A stretch of 64,000 nucleotides of DNA from Superficieibacter sp. 1612_C1 (GCF_015234305.1 NZ_JADGMI010000002.1:558001-622000), one strand, 5' to 3'; positions 1 to 9,055 are shown, counted from the first letter of the stretch. Numbers and translations are program-made. The notes: generated by a model from the sequence alone, not told the origin.

Positions 1-1079
1 GCCGCGGTCCGGACATCGTTTATACCGCCGGACCCAGCTATGTGGCGACCATTGCCAATGCCGGACAGCTTCTGCCGCTGGACGGTTACGCGGCGAAGCT
101 GGGCTGGAACGACCGTTTGTTGCCGCTGTTTCTTGAGATGGGCAAATACAAAGGCAAACTGTACGCGCTGCCCAAAACCTATGAAACCATGGGCATATTT
201 TATAACAAAACCCTGTTTGATAAAGAGGGCTGGCAACCGCCGAAAACTATCGCCGAGCTGGAAACGCTGGCGGAAGCGATGAAGGCGAAAGGGATCACCC
301 CCTTCGCCGCGGGTAACGCCGACTGGCGCGCGGCGAACGAGCATTACGTCACCCTGGCTCTGAATACGATTGCCGGGCCGGATAATATTTATAAAGCCCT
401 CAATGGCGAATTACCCTGGACGGCGGAGCCGTTTGTGAAAGCCATTACCACCCTGCAACAGTGGTGGCAAAAAGGCTATTTCGGGGCTAACTACTTTTCG
501 CTGACTCAGGAGCAGGCGTTTGCCCAGGTCGCCAGCGGCAAGGCCGGTATCGCCCCGAGCGGCACCTGGAACTTTTCTTATATTCCCACCTATTTCCCGG
601 CCAGCCATAGCGAAGCGGGCTTCGCGCCTTTCCCGACGGGCGAGGGGGTAGACTATCCGGTTTATCCGCTGGGAATCGGGTCCACCTTCTCCATCGCCGC
701 CAGCTCGAAAAATCCTGACGGTGCGGCGGCCGTCATCGACTACGTCTTTAGCGAGAACTTTTACAGCAAAATCAATTCGGTCTGGCAGGGAGAATGGAAT
801 ACGCCGCTGAAAGATCTCAGCCATGTACAGCTCGACGCAAAAGTCCTGCCGCTGTACACCGAAACGATGAAAAACCTGGCCAGCGCCGTAGCGCAGAACC
901 ACTACGGCTATACCTCCTGGACCTTCCTGCCGCCGGCGACCGACAGCTATCTGGTCAACGCCATTGAGCAGGTCTGGTTAGGGCAGATGAGCGTTAAGGA
1001 CTTCCTCACCACCCTGGACGCGACGTATCAGCAGGAGAAAAAGGACGGCAAAGTGCCGACCATTCCTTCCCGTCAGTGA
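1..1079 (+). CDS. Extracellular solute-binding protein of a CUT1 sugar ABC transporter (5' end outside window)
   Basis: The reading frame is open from the first full codon at position 3 and ends with TGA at 1077-1079, so the start and signal peptide lie upstream of the window. The visible 358 or so residues have the fold signature of family 1 solute-binding proteins: an early GPSYV/AGQLLPLDGY stretch, KLYALPKTYETMGIFYNK near the hinge, and a C-terminal helical region. Such proteins bind a sugar in the periplasm and deliver it to a membrane permease pair. Two permeases and an ATPase follow on the same strand, so this is the binding component of that importer. The ligand cannot be read from the sequence. 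Confidence 0.88.
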   Translation, partial: RGPDIVYTAGPSYVATIANAGQLLPLDGYAAKLGWNDRLLPLFLEMGKYKGKLYALPKTYETMGIFYNKTLFDKEGWQPPKTIAELETLAEAMKAKGITPFAAGNADWRAANEHYVTLALNTIAGPDNIYKALNGELPWTAEPFVKAITTLQQWWQKGYFGANYFSLTQEQAFAQVASGKAGIAPSGTWNFSYIPTYFPASHSEAGFAPFPTGEGVDYPVYPLGIGSTFSIAASSKNPDGAAAVIDYVFSENFYSKINSVWQGEWNTPLKDLSHVQLDAKVLPLYTETMKNLASAVAQNHYGYTSWTFLPPATDSYLVNAIEQVWLGQMSVKDFLTTLDATYQQEKKDGKVPTIPSRQ

Positions 1080-1135
1080 TCTTTTATTAAGTCAGGCCAT
1101 TTACGCCGGTAAATGGCCGCGCAAGGGCGATTGAT

Positions 1136-1981
1136 ATGCACAGACTGTATCTGGTTCCGACGTTACTGATTAACGTTGTTATTATTCTGATACCCGCGCT
1201 ATTGACCATCGCGCTGGCATTCTGCCAGTGGGACGGCATCTCCACGCCGCAGTTTATCGGGCTGGGGAATTTCGTTGCGCTGTTTAATGACGGCGTGTTC
1301 TGGTCGGCGCTGAAAAACAATATTATCTGGACGCTGATCTTCCTCACCATTCCCATTGCAATGGGGTTGTTTGCCGCCACCATGCTGCTCCTGGCCCCGC
1401 GCGGGCGAACCCTGTTTCAGGTGATCTATTTTCTGCCGATGGTCATTGCCACCGCTATCACCGCGCGGGTGTGGCAATCAATGATTTACAGCCCTGTCAC
1501 CGGGGTCTTCGGTCTGCTGGACCGGTTTGGTCTCTCCGTCAGCAACCCGCTTTCGCTGCCAACGCAGGCGTTGTATGGCGTGGCGACGGTCGATTTATGG
1601 CACTGGTGGGGATTCCTCTGCGTGATCTTTTTCGCCGCGCTGCGCCAGGTGCCGCAGGAGCAGATTGAGGCGGCGCGGATTGAAGGGGCAAGTTTCTGGC
1701 AGATGATGCGCTATGTCTTACTGCCGGGGATCCGACCGACAATCACGCTGATGATGGTGATGACCGTGATCTGGTCATTCCTGGTCTTTGATTTTGTCTA
1801 CATCCTCACTCAGGGCGGTCCGGCATTCTCCAGCGAGGTGCTTTCGACACTGGCCTATCGCAAAGCCTTTTACGATCTCAACGTCGGACAAGCAGCCGCC
1901 GCGGCGCTGGTGATTGGCGTCTTCGGTCTGGTCGCCACCTTCTTTTATATCCGCCTGCAATCAAAGGAAGATGAATCATGA
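1136..1981 (+). CDS. Sugar ABC transporter permease, MalF/UgpA type
   Basis: Encodes a 281-residue inner-membrane protein with about six hydrophobic segments, the first at residues 5-25. The EAA loop that contacts the ATPase is seen as EQIEAARIEGASFW followed by LPGIRP in the C-terminal half. This is the usual size for the short MalF-like permeases of the CUT1 family. It starts 56 bases after the binding protein gene and its stop overlaps the next permease start by four bases (ATGA), which indicates translational coupling. It should form a heterodimeric channel with the next gene product. Confidence 0.9.
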   Translation: MHRLYLVPTLLINVVIILIPALLTIALAFCQWDGISTPQFIGLGNFVALFNDGVFWSALKNNIIWTLIFLTIPIAMGLFAATMLLLAPRGRTLFQVIYFLPMVIATAITARVWQSMIYSPVTGVFGLLDRFGLSVSNPLSLPTQALYGVATVDLWHWWGFLCVIFFAALRQVPQEQIEAARIEGASFWQMMRYVLLPGIRPTITLMMVMTVIWSFLVFDFVYILTQGGPAFSSEVLSTLAYRKAFYDLNVGQAAAAALVIGVFGLVATFFYIRLQSKEDES

Positions 1982-2811
1982 GACTGATCGAAAGCCGGAC
2001 CACGCTGACGCTGACCTACATTTTGCTGGCTATAGGCGCGTTCACGGCGCTGTTCCCCATTGCGCTGCTGGTGCTGAACGCGTTTAAAAGCACACCGGAA
2101 ATTACCCAAAGCCCGCTCTCGCTGCCTGAGACGCTGCGCTGGGATAACTTCACCCGCGCCTGGGAAGATGCCCGCTTCGGCCGCACGTTTCTCAACTCGA
2201 TTCTGCTGTCGGCCACCACCATTATTCTGGTGTGCACCACCTGTTCCGCTGCGGCCTATGTGCTGTCGCGACGGAAAATCAAATCGTGGCGGCTGGTAAG
2301 CGGCTATCTGATGGCTACCACCACCGCGCCCATCCAGCTGTTTTTATTTCCGCTGTACTTTGTCTTTGCCCGGCTGGATCTGATTAACAACGTCTTTGCC
2401 GTCGCGCTGATCTACACCGCCATCTACAGCCCGTTTGCCATCATGCTGCTGCGCACCTATTTCCTCGCCATCCCCAAAGAACTGGAAGAGGCCGCGCTGG
2501 TGGATGGCGCAACCCACTGGCAGGTATTCCGCCGGGTGATGCTGCCGATGGTCTCGCCGGGCATTCTCACGGTGGCATTAATTATCGGGCTCTATTCGTG
2601 GAATGAGTTTTTGATTGCCACCACCTTCCTTCAGGACCAGGAAAACACCACCGCCGTGATCTCCTTTTTCCTGCTGAGCGGACAGTACAGCTCGGACTGG
2701 GGCGAAATTATGGCGGCGGCGTTAATTATTGTCCTGCCGGTAGTGGTGCTGTTCGTGGCGTTACAGCGTCGCTTTATTGAAGGCATGGCGGGCGGCTCGG
2801 TAAAAGGCTGA
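1978..2811 (+). CDS. Sugar ABC transporter permease, MalG/UgpE type
   Basis: Encodes a 277-residue inner-membrane permease with an N-terminal transmembrane segment (about residues 10-33) and further hydrophobic segments. The EAA loop reads ELEEAALVDGATHW, then MLPMVSPG, near residues 165-195, which is typical of MalG-like proteins. The start overlaps the previous stop by ATGA. The gene lies between the first permease and the glycohydrolase gene, so all belong to one operon. Substrate unknown. Confidence 0.9.
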   Translation: MRLIESRTTLTLTYILLAIGAFTALFPIALLVLNAFKSTPEITQSPLSLPETLRWDNFTRAWEDARFGRTFLNSILLSATTIILVCTTCSAAAYVLSRRKIKSWRLVSGYLMATTTAPIQLFLFPLYFVFARLDLINNVFAVALIYTAIYSPFAIMLLRTYFLAIPKELEEAALVDGATHWQVFRRVMLPMVSPGILTVALIIGLYSWNEFLIATTFLQDQENTTAVISFFLLSGQYSSDWGEIMAAALIIVLPVVVLFVALQRRFIEGMAGGSVKG

Positions 2812-2839
2812 TCGCCCTTAACAAACAGAGGTATTAACC

Positions 2840-4945
2840 GTGGCAATTGCTGAAAATTATTCTGAGCGTGTTTATGCGGGCGTGCTGGGCAAGCTGATTG
2901 GCGTCTACCTGGGGCGTCCCTTTGAAGGCTGGACCTATCAGCGCATTATGCAGGAGCTGGGGCCAATCAATTACTACGTCCATGAACAGTTGAATCAGCC
3001 GCTGGTGGTCACCGACGACGATGTGGCGGGCACGTTTACCTTTATCCGTGCGCTGGAAGATTATGGCATCTCACCTGACCTCAGCGCGGAGCATATCGGC
3101 GCGGCCTGGCTTAACTACATCGTCGAACAGCGCGCTATTTTATGGTGGGGCGGGAACGGTAATTCCACAGAACATACGGCGTGGCTGAACCTGAAAAACG
3201 GTATCCCCGCGCCGTTAAGCGGCGCGATTGCCACCAACGGCACCGCGGTGGCCGAGCAGATCGGCGCGCAGATTTTTATTGACGGCTGGGCGCTGGTGGC
3301 CCCCGGCCAGCCTGCGCTTGCGGCGAAGCTCGCCCGCGAGGCGGGCAGCGTCAGCCACGACGGTGAATCGGTGTATGCCGCGATGCTGTGGGCGGCGATG
3401 GAGGCCGAAGCCTTTGTTTCCCGCGATATCAACCATCTGCTTGATACCGGCCTGGCGACGATACCTGCGGATTGCCAGATCGCCCGGCTGATTGCCGATA
3501 TTCGCCGCTGGCATGCGGAAAACCCGCAATGGGAAACCACCCGCCAGCAGATAGAAGATCACTACGGCTACGATAAATATCCCGGTAACTGTCATGTTAT
3601 GCCGAACCATGCGCTGATGATCATGACGCTACTTTACGCGCCGGATGACTTTCACCTCGCCATGACCATTGTGAACACCTCTGGCTGGGACACCGACTGT
3701 AACGCGGGTAACGTCGGCTGCCTGCTGGGGATCATGCTCGGTCTGGAGGGGATCGACGGCGGTCCTGACTGGCGCGGTCCGCTGGCGGATCGGATGCTGA
3801 TCTCCTCGGCGGACGGCGGATTTTCCATCAACGATGCGGTACGCATCAGCGACTATCTGGTGAATCTGGGACGCCAGCTGGCCGGTCAGCCGCCTGCGCC
3901 TGCGGCGAAAGAGGGCGCGCACTTTCACTTCTCACAGCCGGGCAGCTGTCAGGGATTTCAGCCGCTGGCAGGATATGACCATGCGCCGCTCACCCTCGAT
4001 AACGTGGAGTATAACGGCACGCGGATGCTGAGCCTGGCCTATAACGCACTGGGCCGCGGACAACGTGCGGGCGTCACCACGCCAACCTTTACGCCGCGCG
4101 AGGTGCTCAATATGCGTACCTATGAACTGATGGCGACCCCGTTGCTCTATCCGGGGCAGTGGGTGGAAGTGCGCCTTTACGCGGATACAGAGAATAAAGG
4201 CAGCGTAACCGCGGCGCTGTGCTGTCGGGTTTATGACGCCCAGGATCGGTTAACCCCCTATTATGGCGAACCGGTTACTCTGGCCCCGGGAGATAGCCAG
4301 ATCCTGCGCTGGCGTTTACCTGACTGCGGCGGCCAGCCAATCGGCGAGATTGGCCTGATGCTGGAAGCCGAAGGCCGACAGGCCAGCGGGCGGGTGCTGC
4401 TCGACTACCTGAGTTGGGAAGGGGCACCTGAACTGCGCTTAAGCCGACCCGGCCCCGAATGTGACTTCTGGCGGCGTGCCTGGGTAAACGGCGTCAGCTT
4501 CTTCTCCCGCCACTTCCCGGCCAGTTTCCGCATCTCGCAGGAGCGTGACGAGGGCATCATTATCCACGGCACCCGGCAGTGGACCGACTATCAGGTCGCC
4601 AGTGACGTGGTGCTGCATCTGGGCAATTACGGCGGCGTGGCCGCGCGGGTTCAGGGCTTACGGCGCTATTACGCCGCGCGTGTGACCCGCGAAGGTAAGG
4701 CACAGCTGATCCGCGTTCGCGACGGGCAGACGCAGATCCTCGCCGAGTCGCCGCTCGCCTTCACGTATGAGAAACCGTACCGGGTTACGTTGCGCGTCAG
4801 CGGCAACCAGATTAGCGCGCGTATTGATGACGTCACGCTGGACGCTACGGATGACAGCGAACTGGCGCTGCATGACGGCGGCATTGGCCTGCTGATCCAT
4901 CAGGGCGCGCTGTCAGCCGATGCCGTTGAGGTGACGGCGCTGTAA
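2840..4945 (+). CDS. ADP-ribosylglycohydrolase-family protein with C-terminal beta-sandwich domains
   Basis: A 701-residue protein starting at GTG 2840, preceded by AGAGGT. Residues about 5-350 match the ADP-ribosylglycohydrolase (DraG) fold. The first metal-ligand cluster TDDD is at residues 58-61 and the second, GWDTDCNAGNVG, contains D284 and D286; both are needed for the dinuclear metal site. The remaining half is not part of DraG. It looks like one beta-rich linker domain (about 370-540) and a concanavalin/LamG-like domain (about 560-701), which often bind glycans. No signal peptide is seen, so it is probably cytoplasmic. Its place inside a sugar importer operon suggests hydrolysis of an imported N- or O-glycoside rather than protein de-ADP-ribosylation; that is inference. 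Confidence 0.85.
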   Translation: MAIAENYSERVYAGVLGKLIGVYLGRPFEGWTYQRIMQELGPINYYVHEQLNQPLVVTDDDVAGTFTFIRALEDYGISPDLSAEHIGAAWLNYIVEQRAILWWGGNGNSTEHTAWLNLKNGIPAPLSGAIATNGTAVAEQIGAQIFIDGWALVAPGQPALAAKLAREAGSVSHDGESVYAAMLWAAMEAEAFVSRDINHLLDTGLATIPADCQIARLIADIRRWHAENPQWETTRQQIEDHYGYDKYPGNCHVMPNHALMIMTLLYAPDDFHLAMTIVNTSGWDTDCNAGNVGCLLGIMLGLEGIDGGPDWRGPLADRMLISSADGGFSINDAVRISDYLVNLGRQLAGQPPAPAAKEGAHFHFSQPGSCQGFQPLAGYDHAPLTLDNVEYNGTRMLSLAYNALGRGQRAGVTTPTFTPREVLNMRTYELMATPLLYPGQWVEVRLYADTENKGSVTAALCCRVYDAQDRLTPYYGEPVTLAPGDSQILRWRLPDCGGQPIGEIGLMLEAEGRQASGRVLLDYLSWEGAPELRLSRPGPECDFWRRAWVNGVSFFSRHFPASFRISQERDEGIIIHGTRQWTDYQVASDVVLHLGNYGGVAARVQGLRRYYAARVTREGKAQLIRVRDGQTQILAESPLAFTYEKPYRVTLRVSGNQISARIDDVTLDATDDSELALHDGGIGLLIHQGALSADAVEVTAL

Positions 4946-4981
4946 GGCGTCGTCGAAACCAGATCACCATGGGAACAGACT

Positions 4982-6079
4982 ATGGCCAGCGTAACGATCG
5001 ATAACGTAAAAAAGAGTTATGGCGTGCATCACGTCCTGCATAACATTTCGGTGGATATCGCCGACGGAGAGTTTACCGTGCTGGTCGGCCCCTCCGGCTG
5101 CGGTAAATCAACGCTGCTGCGTATGGTGGCCGGGCTGGAAAGCATCACCGCAGGCGACATTGCCATCGGTGGCCGGGTGGTTAACGACTTGCCGCCGAAA
5201 CAGCGCGATATTTCGATGGTCTTCCAGAACTACGCCCTCTATCCGCATATGACGGTAGCGGAGAACATGGCATTTTCCATGACGCTGAGCGGGGCGAAAA
5301 AGGCGGAAAAAGAGCAAAAGGTCAACGAAGCGGCGGAGATCCTCGGGCTAACGCCATTGCTTAAACGCTACCCGCGCCAGCTCTCCGGCGGCCAGCGTCA
5401 GCGCGTGGCGATGGGCCGCTCGCTGGTGCGCAACCCGCAGATTTTTCTGTTTGACGAGCCGCTGTCTAACCTTGACGCCAGGCTGCGCGTCGCGATGCGC
5501 GCCGAGCTAAAATCGCTGCATCAGCGGCTGAAAACCACCATCCTTTATGTCACTCACGATCAGGTTGAGGCGATGACGATGGCGGATAAAATCGTTGTTT
5601 TACAGAATGGCCGCATCGAACAAACCGGCACACCGCTGGAGCTGTATGACTTCCCGGCCAATACCTTTGTCGCGACCTTTATTGGTTCGCCGTCGATGAA
5701 CCTGCTGCCCGGCGAGATTGGCGAAAGAGGAAGCGAGAGGATCTTCATTAGCCGCTCCAGACAGCGTCTGCCGCTGCCCGATCACTATCAACACCTTGCC
5801 GTCGGCACCCCGGTGACCTTTGGCATCCGGCCTGAGCATTTCCAGTATTCCGCAAGACCGACCGATTTCGAGGCGACCGTCGAACTGGTCGAACCGATGG
5901 GATCGGAAACCCAGGTGCAGCTCTCGCTGGGCGGTGAAAAAGCCATCGCCGTCTTCCGGGAGCGTATTCAGCAGCGGACGGGCGATCGGTTGTGGTTTAC
6001 GCCACAGGTGGAAAAAGTCAGCCTGTTTGAACATGAAAGCGGGCGACTGATCCCGCGGCGGGAGGGGGCGGAAAGGTAA
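4982..6079 (+). CDS. Sugar ABC transporter ATP-binding protein, MalK/UgpC type
   Basis: Encodes a 365-residue ATPase with Walker A GPSGCGKST (about residues 38-46), Q-loop VFQNYALYPHMTV, signature LSGGQRQRVAMGR, Walker B LFDEPLSNLDA and the H-loop YVTHDQ. The C-terminal third (about 240-365) is the regulatory TOBE/MalK extension. Full CUT1-type length. It starts 36 bases after the glycohydrolase gene and completes the importer. In many enterobacteria one MalK-type ATPase serves a single transporter; this one is presumably dedicated because it sits in the operon. Confidence 0.93.
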   Translation: MASVTIDNVKKSYGVHHVLHNISVDIADGEFTVLVGPSGCGKSTLLRMVAGLESITAGDIAIGGRVVNDLPPKQRDISMVFQNYALYPHMTVAENMAFSMTLSGAKKAEKEQKVNEAAEILGLTPLLKRYPRQLSGGQRQRVAMGRSLVRNPQIFLFDEPLSNLDARLRVAMRAELKSLHQRLKTTILYVTHDQVEAMTMADKIVVLQNGRIEQTGTPLELYDFPANTFVATFIGSPSMNLLPGEIGERGSERIFISRSRQRLPLPDHYQHLAVGTPVTFGIRPEHFQYSARPTDFEATVELVEPMGSETQVQLSLGGEKAIAVFRERIQQRTGDRLWFTPQVEKVSLFEHESGRLIPRREGAER

Positions 6080-6110
6080 TAAATAGCAGCGATACGCCTC
6101 ACACGTTTAC

Positions 6111-6122
6111 GACCAATTGGTC
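6111..6122. promoter_or_regulatory. 12-bp perfect palindrome upstream of the flavin oxidoreductase gene
   Basis: GACCAATTGGTC is a perfect palindrome about 145 bases before the start at 6268. It lies in an otherwise AT-rich stretch (6110-6180) that would suit a promoter. The TGGTC/ACCA half-sites recall GntR-family operators, but no regulator gene is visible nearby. Between 6199 and 6237 a GC-rich stem-loop (GCAGGCC paired with GGCCTGC) without a T-run sits in the likely 5' leader. Confidence 0.35.
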
Positions 6123-6267
6123 AATTAATTTGAAGCTTTATGTTAAACAAACGGTATTTATTGTTATTACATAACGCGTAGAGTAGGGATTATGCGAGGC
6201 AGGCCGCCCGCAGAATGTTACTGGCGGCTGGCCTGCCCACGGTTTCCCTGAACAGGATATCTACGTC

Positions 6268-7293
6268 ATGAAAAAGATCGGCTTTTTATCGTTTGGTCAC
6301 TGGACCCCGTCGCCGCACTCGGCAACGCGTTCCGCCGCCGATGCGCTGCTCCAGTCCATCGATTTAGCGGTTGCCGCTGAAGAGCTGGGCGCTGACGGCG
6401 CGTATTTTCGCGTACACCACTTTGCCCGCCAGCTTGCCTCTCCGTTTCCCTTACTGGCCGCCATTGGCGCAAAAACCCGGCGCATTGAGATTGGTACCGG
6501 AGTGATCGACATGCGTTATGAGAACCCGCTGTATATGGCCGAAAGCGCCAGCGCGGCGGATCTTATCGCCGGCGGCCGCCTGCAACTCGGCATCAGCCGT
6601 GGTTCGCCGGAACAGGTGATTGATGGCTGGCGTTACTTTGGCTATCAGCCTGCTGAGGGGCAAAATGACGCCGATATGGCGCGTCAGCATACCGAAGTAC
6701 TGCTTGACGTACTGCGCGGCGAAGGCTTCGCCAAACCCAACCCGCAGCCGATGTTCCCCAACCCGCCGGGAATGCTGCGCCCGGAACCCTATGCCGAAGG
6801 CTTACGCGAGCGTATCTGGTGGGGAGCCTCGTCCGATGCGACGGCGGTCTGGGCGGCGAAGCTGGGCATGCATCTGCAAAGCTCCACGTTAAAGAATGAT
6901 GAAACCGGCGAGCCATTCCATATTCAGCAGGCTAAACAGATCCGCGCCTACCGCGCCGCCTGGGCGGAAGCGGGGCATACGCGCACGCCGCGCGTCTCGG
7001 TCAGCCGCAGCATCTTTGCGCTGATGAACGACCGCGATCGGGCGTATTTTGGTGCCAGCGGCGATGACAGCGATAAAGTTGGCTTTATTGACGATCAGAC
7101 CCGCGCCATCTTTGGCCGCAGCTACGCCGCCGAGCCGGACAAGCTGATTGCGCAGTTAAAACAGGATGAAGCGATTGCCGAAGCGGATACCCTGCTGCTG
7201 ACCGTGCCGAACCAGCTTGGGGTGGAGTACAACGTGCATGTGATTGAGTCGATACTGAAACACGTAGCACCTGCGATGGGGTGGAAAGGGTAG
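6268..7293 (+). CDS. LLM-class flavin-dependent oxidoreductase (luciferase-like monooxygenase)
   Basis: Encodes a 341-residue TIM-barrel protein of the bacterial luciferase-like superfamily, closest in look to the MsnO8 subgroup. Visible features are the N-terminal beta strand MKKIGFLSFGHW, the helix IDLAVAAEELGADGAYFRVHHFA, TRRIEIGTGVIDMRYENPLYMAE and GRLQLGISRGSPE. These correspond to FMN/F420-binding parts of the barrel. Members use reduced flavin and O2 to oxidise small organic substrates. It starts after an AGGAT ribosome-binding site and is separated from the transporter operon by 188 bases with its own likely promoter. Substrate unknown. Confidence 0.85.
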   Translation: MKKIGFLSFGHWTPSPHSATRSAADALLQSIDLAVAAEELGADGAYFRVHHFARQLASPFPLLAAIGAKTRRIEIGTGVIDMRYENPLYMAESASAADLIAGGRLQLGISRGSPEQVIDGWRYFGYQPAEGQNDADMARQHTEVLLDVLRGEGFAKPNPQPMFPNPPGMLRPEPYAEGLRERIWWGASSDATAVWAAKLGMHLQSSTLKNDETGEPFHIQQAKQIRAYRAAWAEAGHTRTPRVSVSRSIFALMNDRDRAYFGASGDDSDKVGFIDDQTRAIFGRSYAAEPDKLIAQLKQDEAIAEADTLLLTVPNQLGVEYNVHVIESILKHVAPAMGWKG

Positions 7294-7489
7294 AGATTAA
7301 TCAAATAAAGACGGCGTGATGATTTTGCGAGCCGTCTTCCAGAAACGCGCTTGCCGCCCTTTATCAATCGCAGTATCCTTTTCCCGCACCTGCAAAATCA
7401 GGTGCCGGGATTGGAACCCTGAATAATGTTACAGGCGACATATGACGCGCCCGCGTCTTTTTTTATGTCGTGCGCCTGGCTATACCTCA

Positions 7490-7675
7490 ATGGTGGGCTG
7501 GGCGGGGGCACCGTAAGGTGCGCCGGTTGCCTGTAACGCCGGTAGTTCCAACCCCGTCCAGTCTACCACCATGAGATTGGAACCTCTGGTGGTGGGTTTT
7601 AAACTCGTTACAGGAGGCTGCCTTTATGGCTACGATCCCCACTCAAACACACCCGTTACTTGCTGTTCCCTTTAA
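7490..7675 (+). pseudogene. Remnant of an Ash/Icd-type leader ORF of a P4-like satellite
   Basis: Translation from ATG 7490 gives MVGWAGAP, then an in-frame TAA at 7514-7516, then GAPV, NAGSSNPVQSTTMR and VVGFKL up to TAA 7673-7675. This peptide pattern, as I recall it, is typical of the short Ash or Icd-like ORFs in the immunity region of P4-like satellite phages, where a serine codon normally stands in place of the TAA. The DNA also shows inverted repeats (CCACC near 7567 with GGTGG near 7590). The ORF overlaps the start of the next gene. Recognition rests on memory of the motif, not a search. Confidence 0.5.
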
Positions 7676-8075
7676 CGCTGCCACCGATTTCACCGTACTG
7701 GCCGAACACTGCGAAAACTTTGCCGGGACGCTGATCGAAAGCAACGATCTCACCCTGAAAATGGCACTGTGCGGCAGAATCAACGCCAGCCTGATGTTAT
7801 TACAGCCCACCTTGCTCGAACCTGTCCCGGAACATCTTGTTGAAAGCCTGACGGTGAATGCGCCGCCGGAGGATTTCCCCCGTTTTACCCCCGAATGTAC
7901 TGAACTGTGCAACTACTGCCTGGCGCTGACGCAAACGCTGGCCGGGACGGGTTTTTCGTCAGAGACGGAGAAATACCTTAGCTGGCTGCTGTTTGACTTG
8001 CTCAGCTACTTCTCAGCGGAAATGCGCGCGCCGCGGTGGTTAAGAACGGCAGAGGGGGTGGTGGAGATTGGGTAG
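7626..8075 (+). CDS. Hypothetical protein, 149 residues, in P4-like remnant
   Basis: I do not recognise a named family. The start is well supported by a perfect AGGAGG at 7612-7617, eight bases before ATG 7626. The product is acidic to neutral, without signal peptide or membrane segment, and largely helical, with cysteines clustered as ECTELCNYC around residue 95. It lies directly behind the degenerate Ash/Icd-like leader, an arrangement seen in P4-like satellites where short regulatory proteins follow the immunity region. A hairpin at 8090-8114 ends the unit. Confidence 0.6.
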   Translation: MATIPTQTHPLLAVPFNAATDFTVLAEHCENFAGTLIESNDLTLKMALCGRINASLMLLQPTLLEPVPEHLVESLTVNAPPEDFPRFTPECTELCNYCLALTQTLAGTGFSSETEKYLSWLLFDLLSYFSAEMRAPRWLRTAEGVVEIG

Positions 8076-8089
8076 GGAAATGTGATACT

Positions 8090-8114
8090 AAAGCCCGCTG
8101 AAGGCGCGGGCTTT
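8090..8114 (+). terminator. Hairpin after the 149-residue gene
   Basis: AAAGCCCGC and GCGGGCTTT pair across a short loop 15 bases after the stop codon at 8075. The T-run is short, so termination may be partial. Confidence 0.6.
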
Positions 8115-8215
8115 GCAGTGAATGTTGTCAACATCATGTCTGCCTCTCCCTAAAGTTTCCTTCCCGCTTTTCCGATAATCCCAACATCATTTTTTAAATA
8201 ACGTAAGGAATTTGT

Positions 8216-9019
8216 ATGAGCAGCGTGAGCGTAACGGATCTTAGTCAGACTCAGAACGATGTGTTTAAAAAACCAGTCAACCTGCCCACTACCATTACTC
8301 TCTCGCAGGAAAAGATCGAACGGATGCGCGCGGGAGAAACGCCTGCCAATCCGCAGTTGAGTCAGGAAGCAATAGACAAAAGCGAAAAGGAGATATTGCA
8401 GACCAGAAATAGCATTATCGAACTGAATCAAAGTAAAACCAACGCTATCGTAAACGACATTGATACTTATTTTTCCGGTATGCTTTCACACTCTTCTCTG
8501 TCTTTGCTTGATATGGGCGGACTGATTTCCGAAGCATTACAGACGCCAGGTGGTTCAGGCAACTCCACGACCCTTTCCATGGATCTTTCGCTCACTCAGG
8601 CAAAGCTAAACTTTCTGGTGCAGAAATTTGTGCCGACTGAGCATCAGGCCGCGAGTGTTGCTGAAATCAATAATTACCTTGCTAAAAAAACAGACGATCA
8701 GGATGACATTGTCAAAGATATGACCAGCCGTTCGTTGGCGATTGCAAAACAATACGGTGATACGGCGGGAGAAGAGAGCCTCAGCGAGCAGTTGATGCAG
8801 CTCAATGCGGGTCAGCATGAAACGCAAAATGAACGACGCGATATGCTGTCGCTGACCAACAATACCACTGACAGTTCGGTCTGGTTTACAGGGTTACGCC
8901 AGAGGATCGGCGCAGGCAATGAGACGGACTTTTTTAAGGATATTGCCTCTTCACACGTGGCAAAGCTCCAGCAGCAGTGGGAAAAGTTCACCACGATGGT
9001 GAACGTTATTACGGCGTAA
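8216..9019 (+). CDS. Orphan 267-residue cysteine-free protein
   Basis: No family recognised. The protein has no cysteine, no signal peptide and no hydrophobic segment. It is rich in S, T, N, Q, D and E, and helix-prone stretches occur at about residues 48-80 and 150-195 (possible coiled coil). Two tryptophans are near the C-terminus. Base composition is more AT-rich than the neighbouring core genes, which points to horizontal origin. It stands alone between two terminators, next to the 3' end of a tRNA-Asn gene, a classic island insertion point. A secreted effector or cargo protein of the former mobile element is possible but unproven. TTTGT precedes ATG 8216 and AAGGAA lies seven bases upstream. 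Confidence 0.7.
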   Translation: MSSVSVTDLSQTQNDVFKKPVNLPTTITLSQEKIERMRAGETPANPQLSQEAIDKSEKEILQTRNSIIELNQSKTNAIVNDIDTYFSGMLSHSSLSLLDMGGLISEALQTPGGSGNSTTLSMDLSLTQAKLNFLVQKFVPTEHQAASVAEINNYLAKKTDDQDDIVKDMTSRSLAIAKQYGDTAGEESLSEQLMQLNAGQHETQNERRDMLSLTNNTTDSSVWFTGLRQRIGAGNETDFFKDIASSHVAKLQQQWEKFTTMVNVITA

Positions 9020-9055
9020 CATGTAGCCGCATAACTGCGTCCAGGCCAGAAAAGC

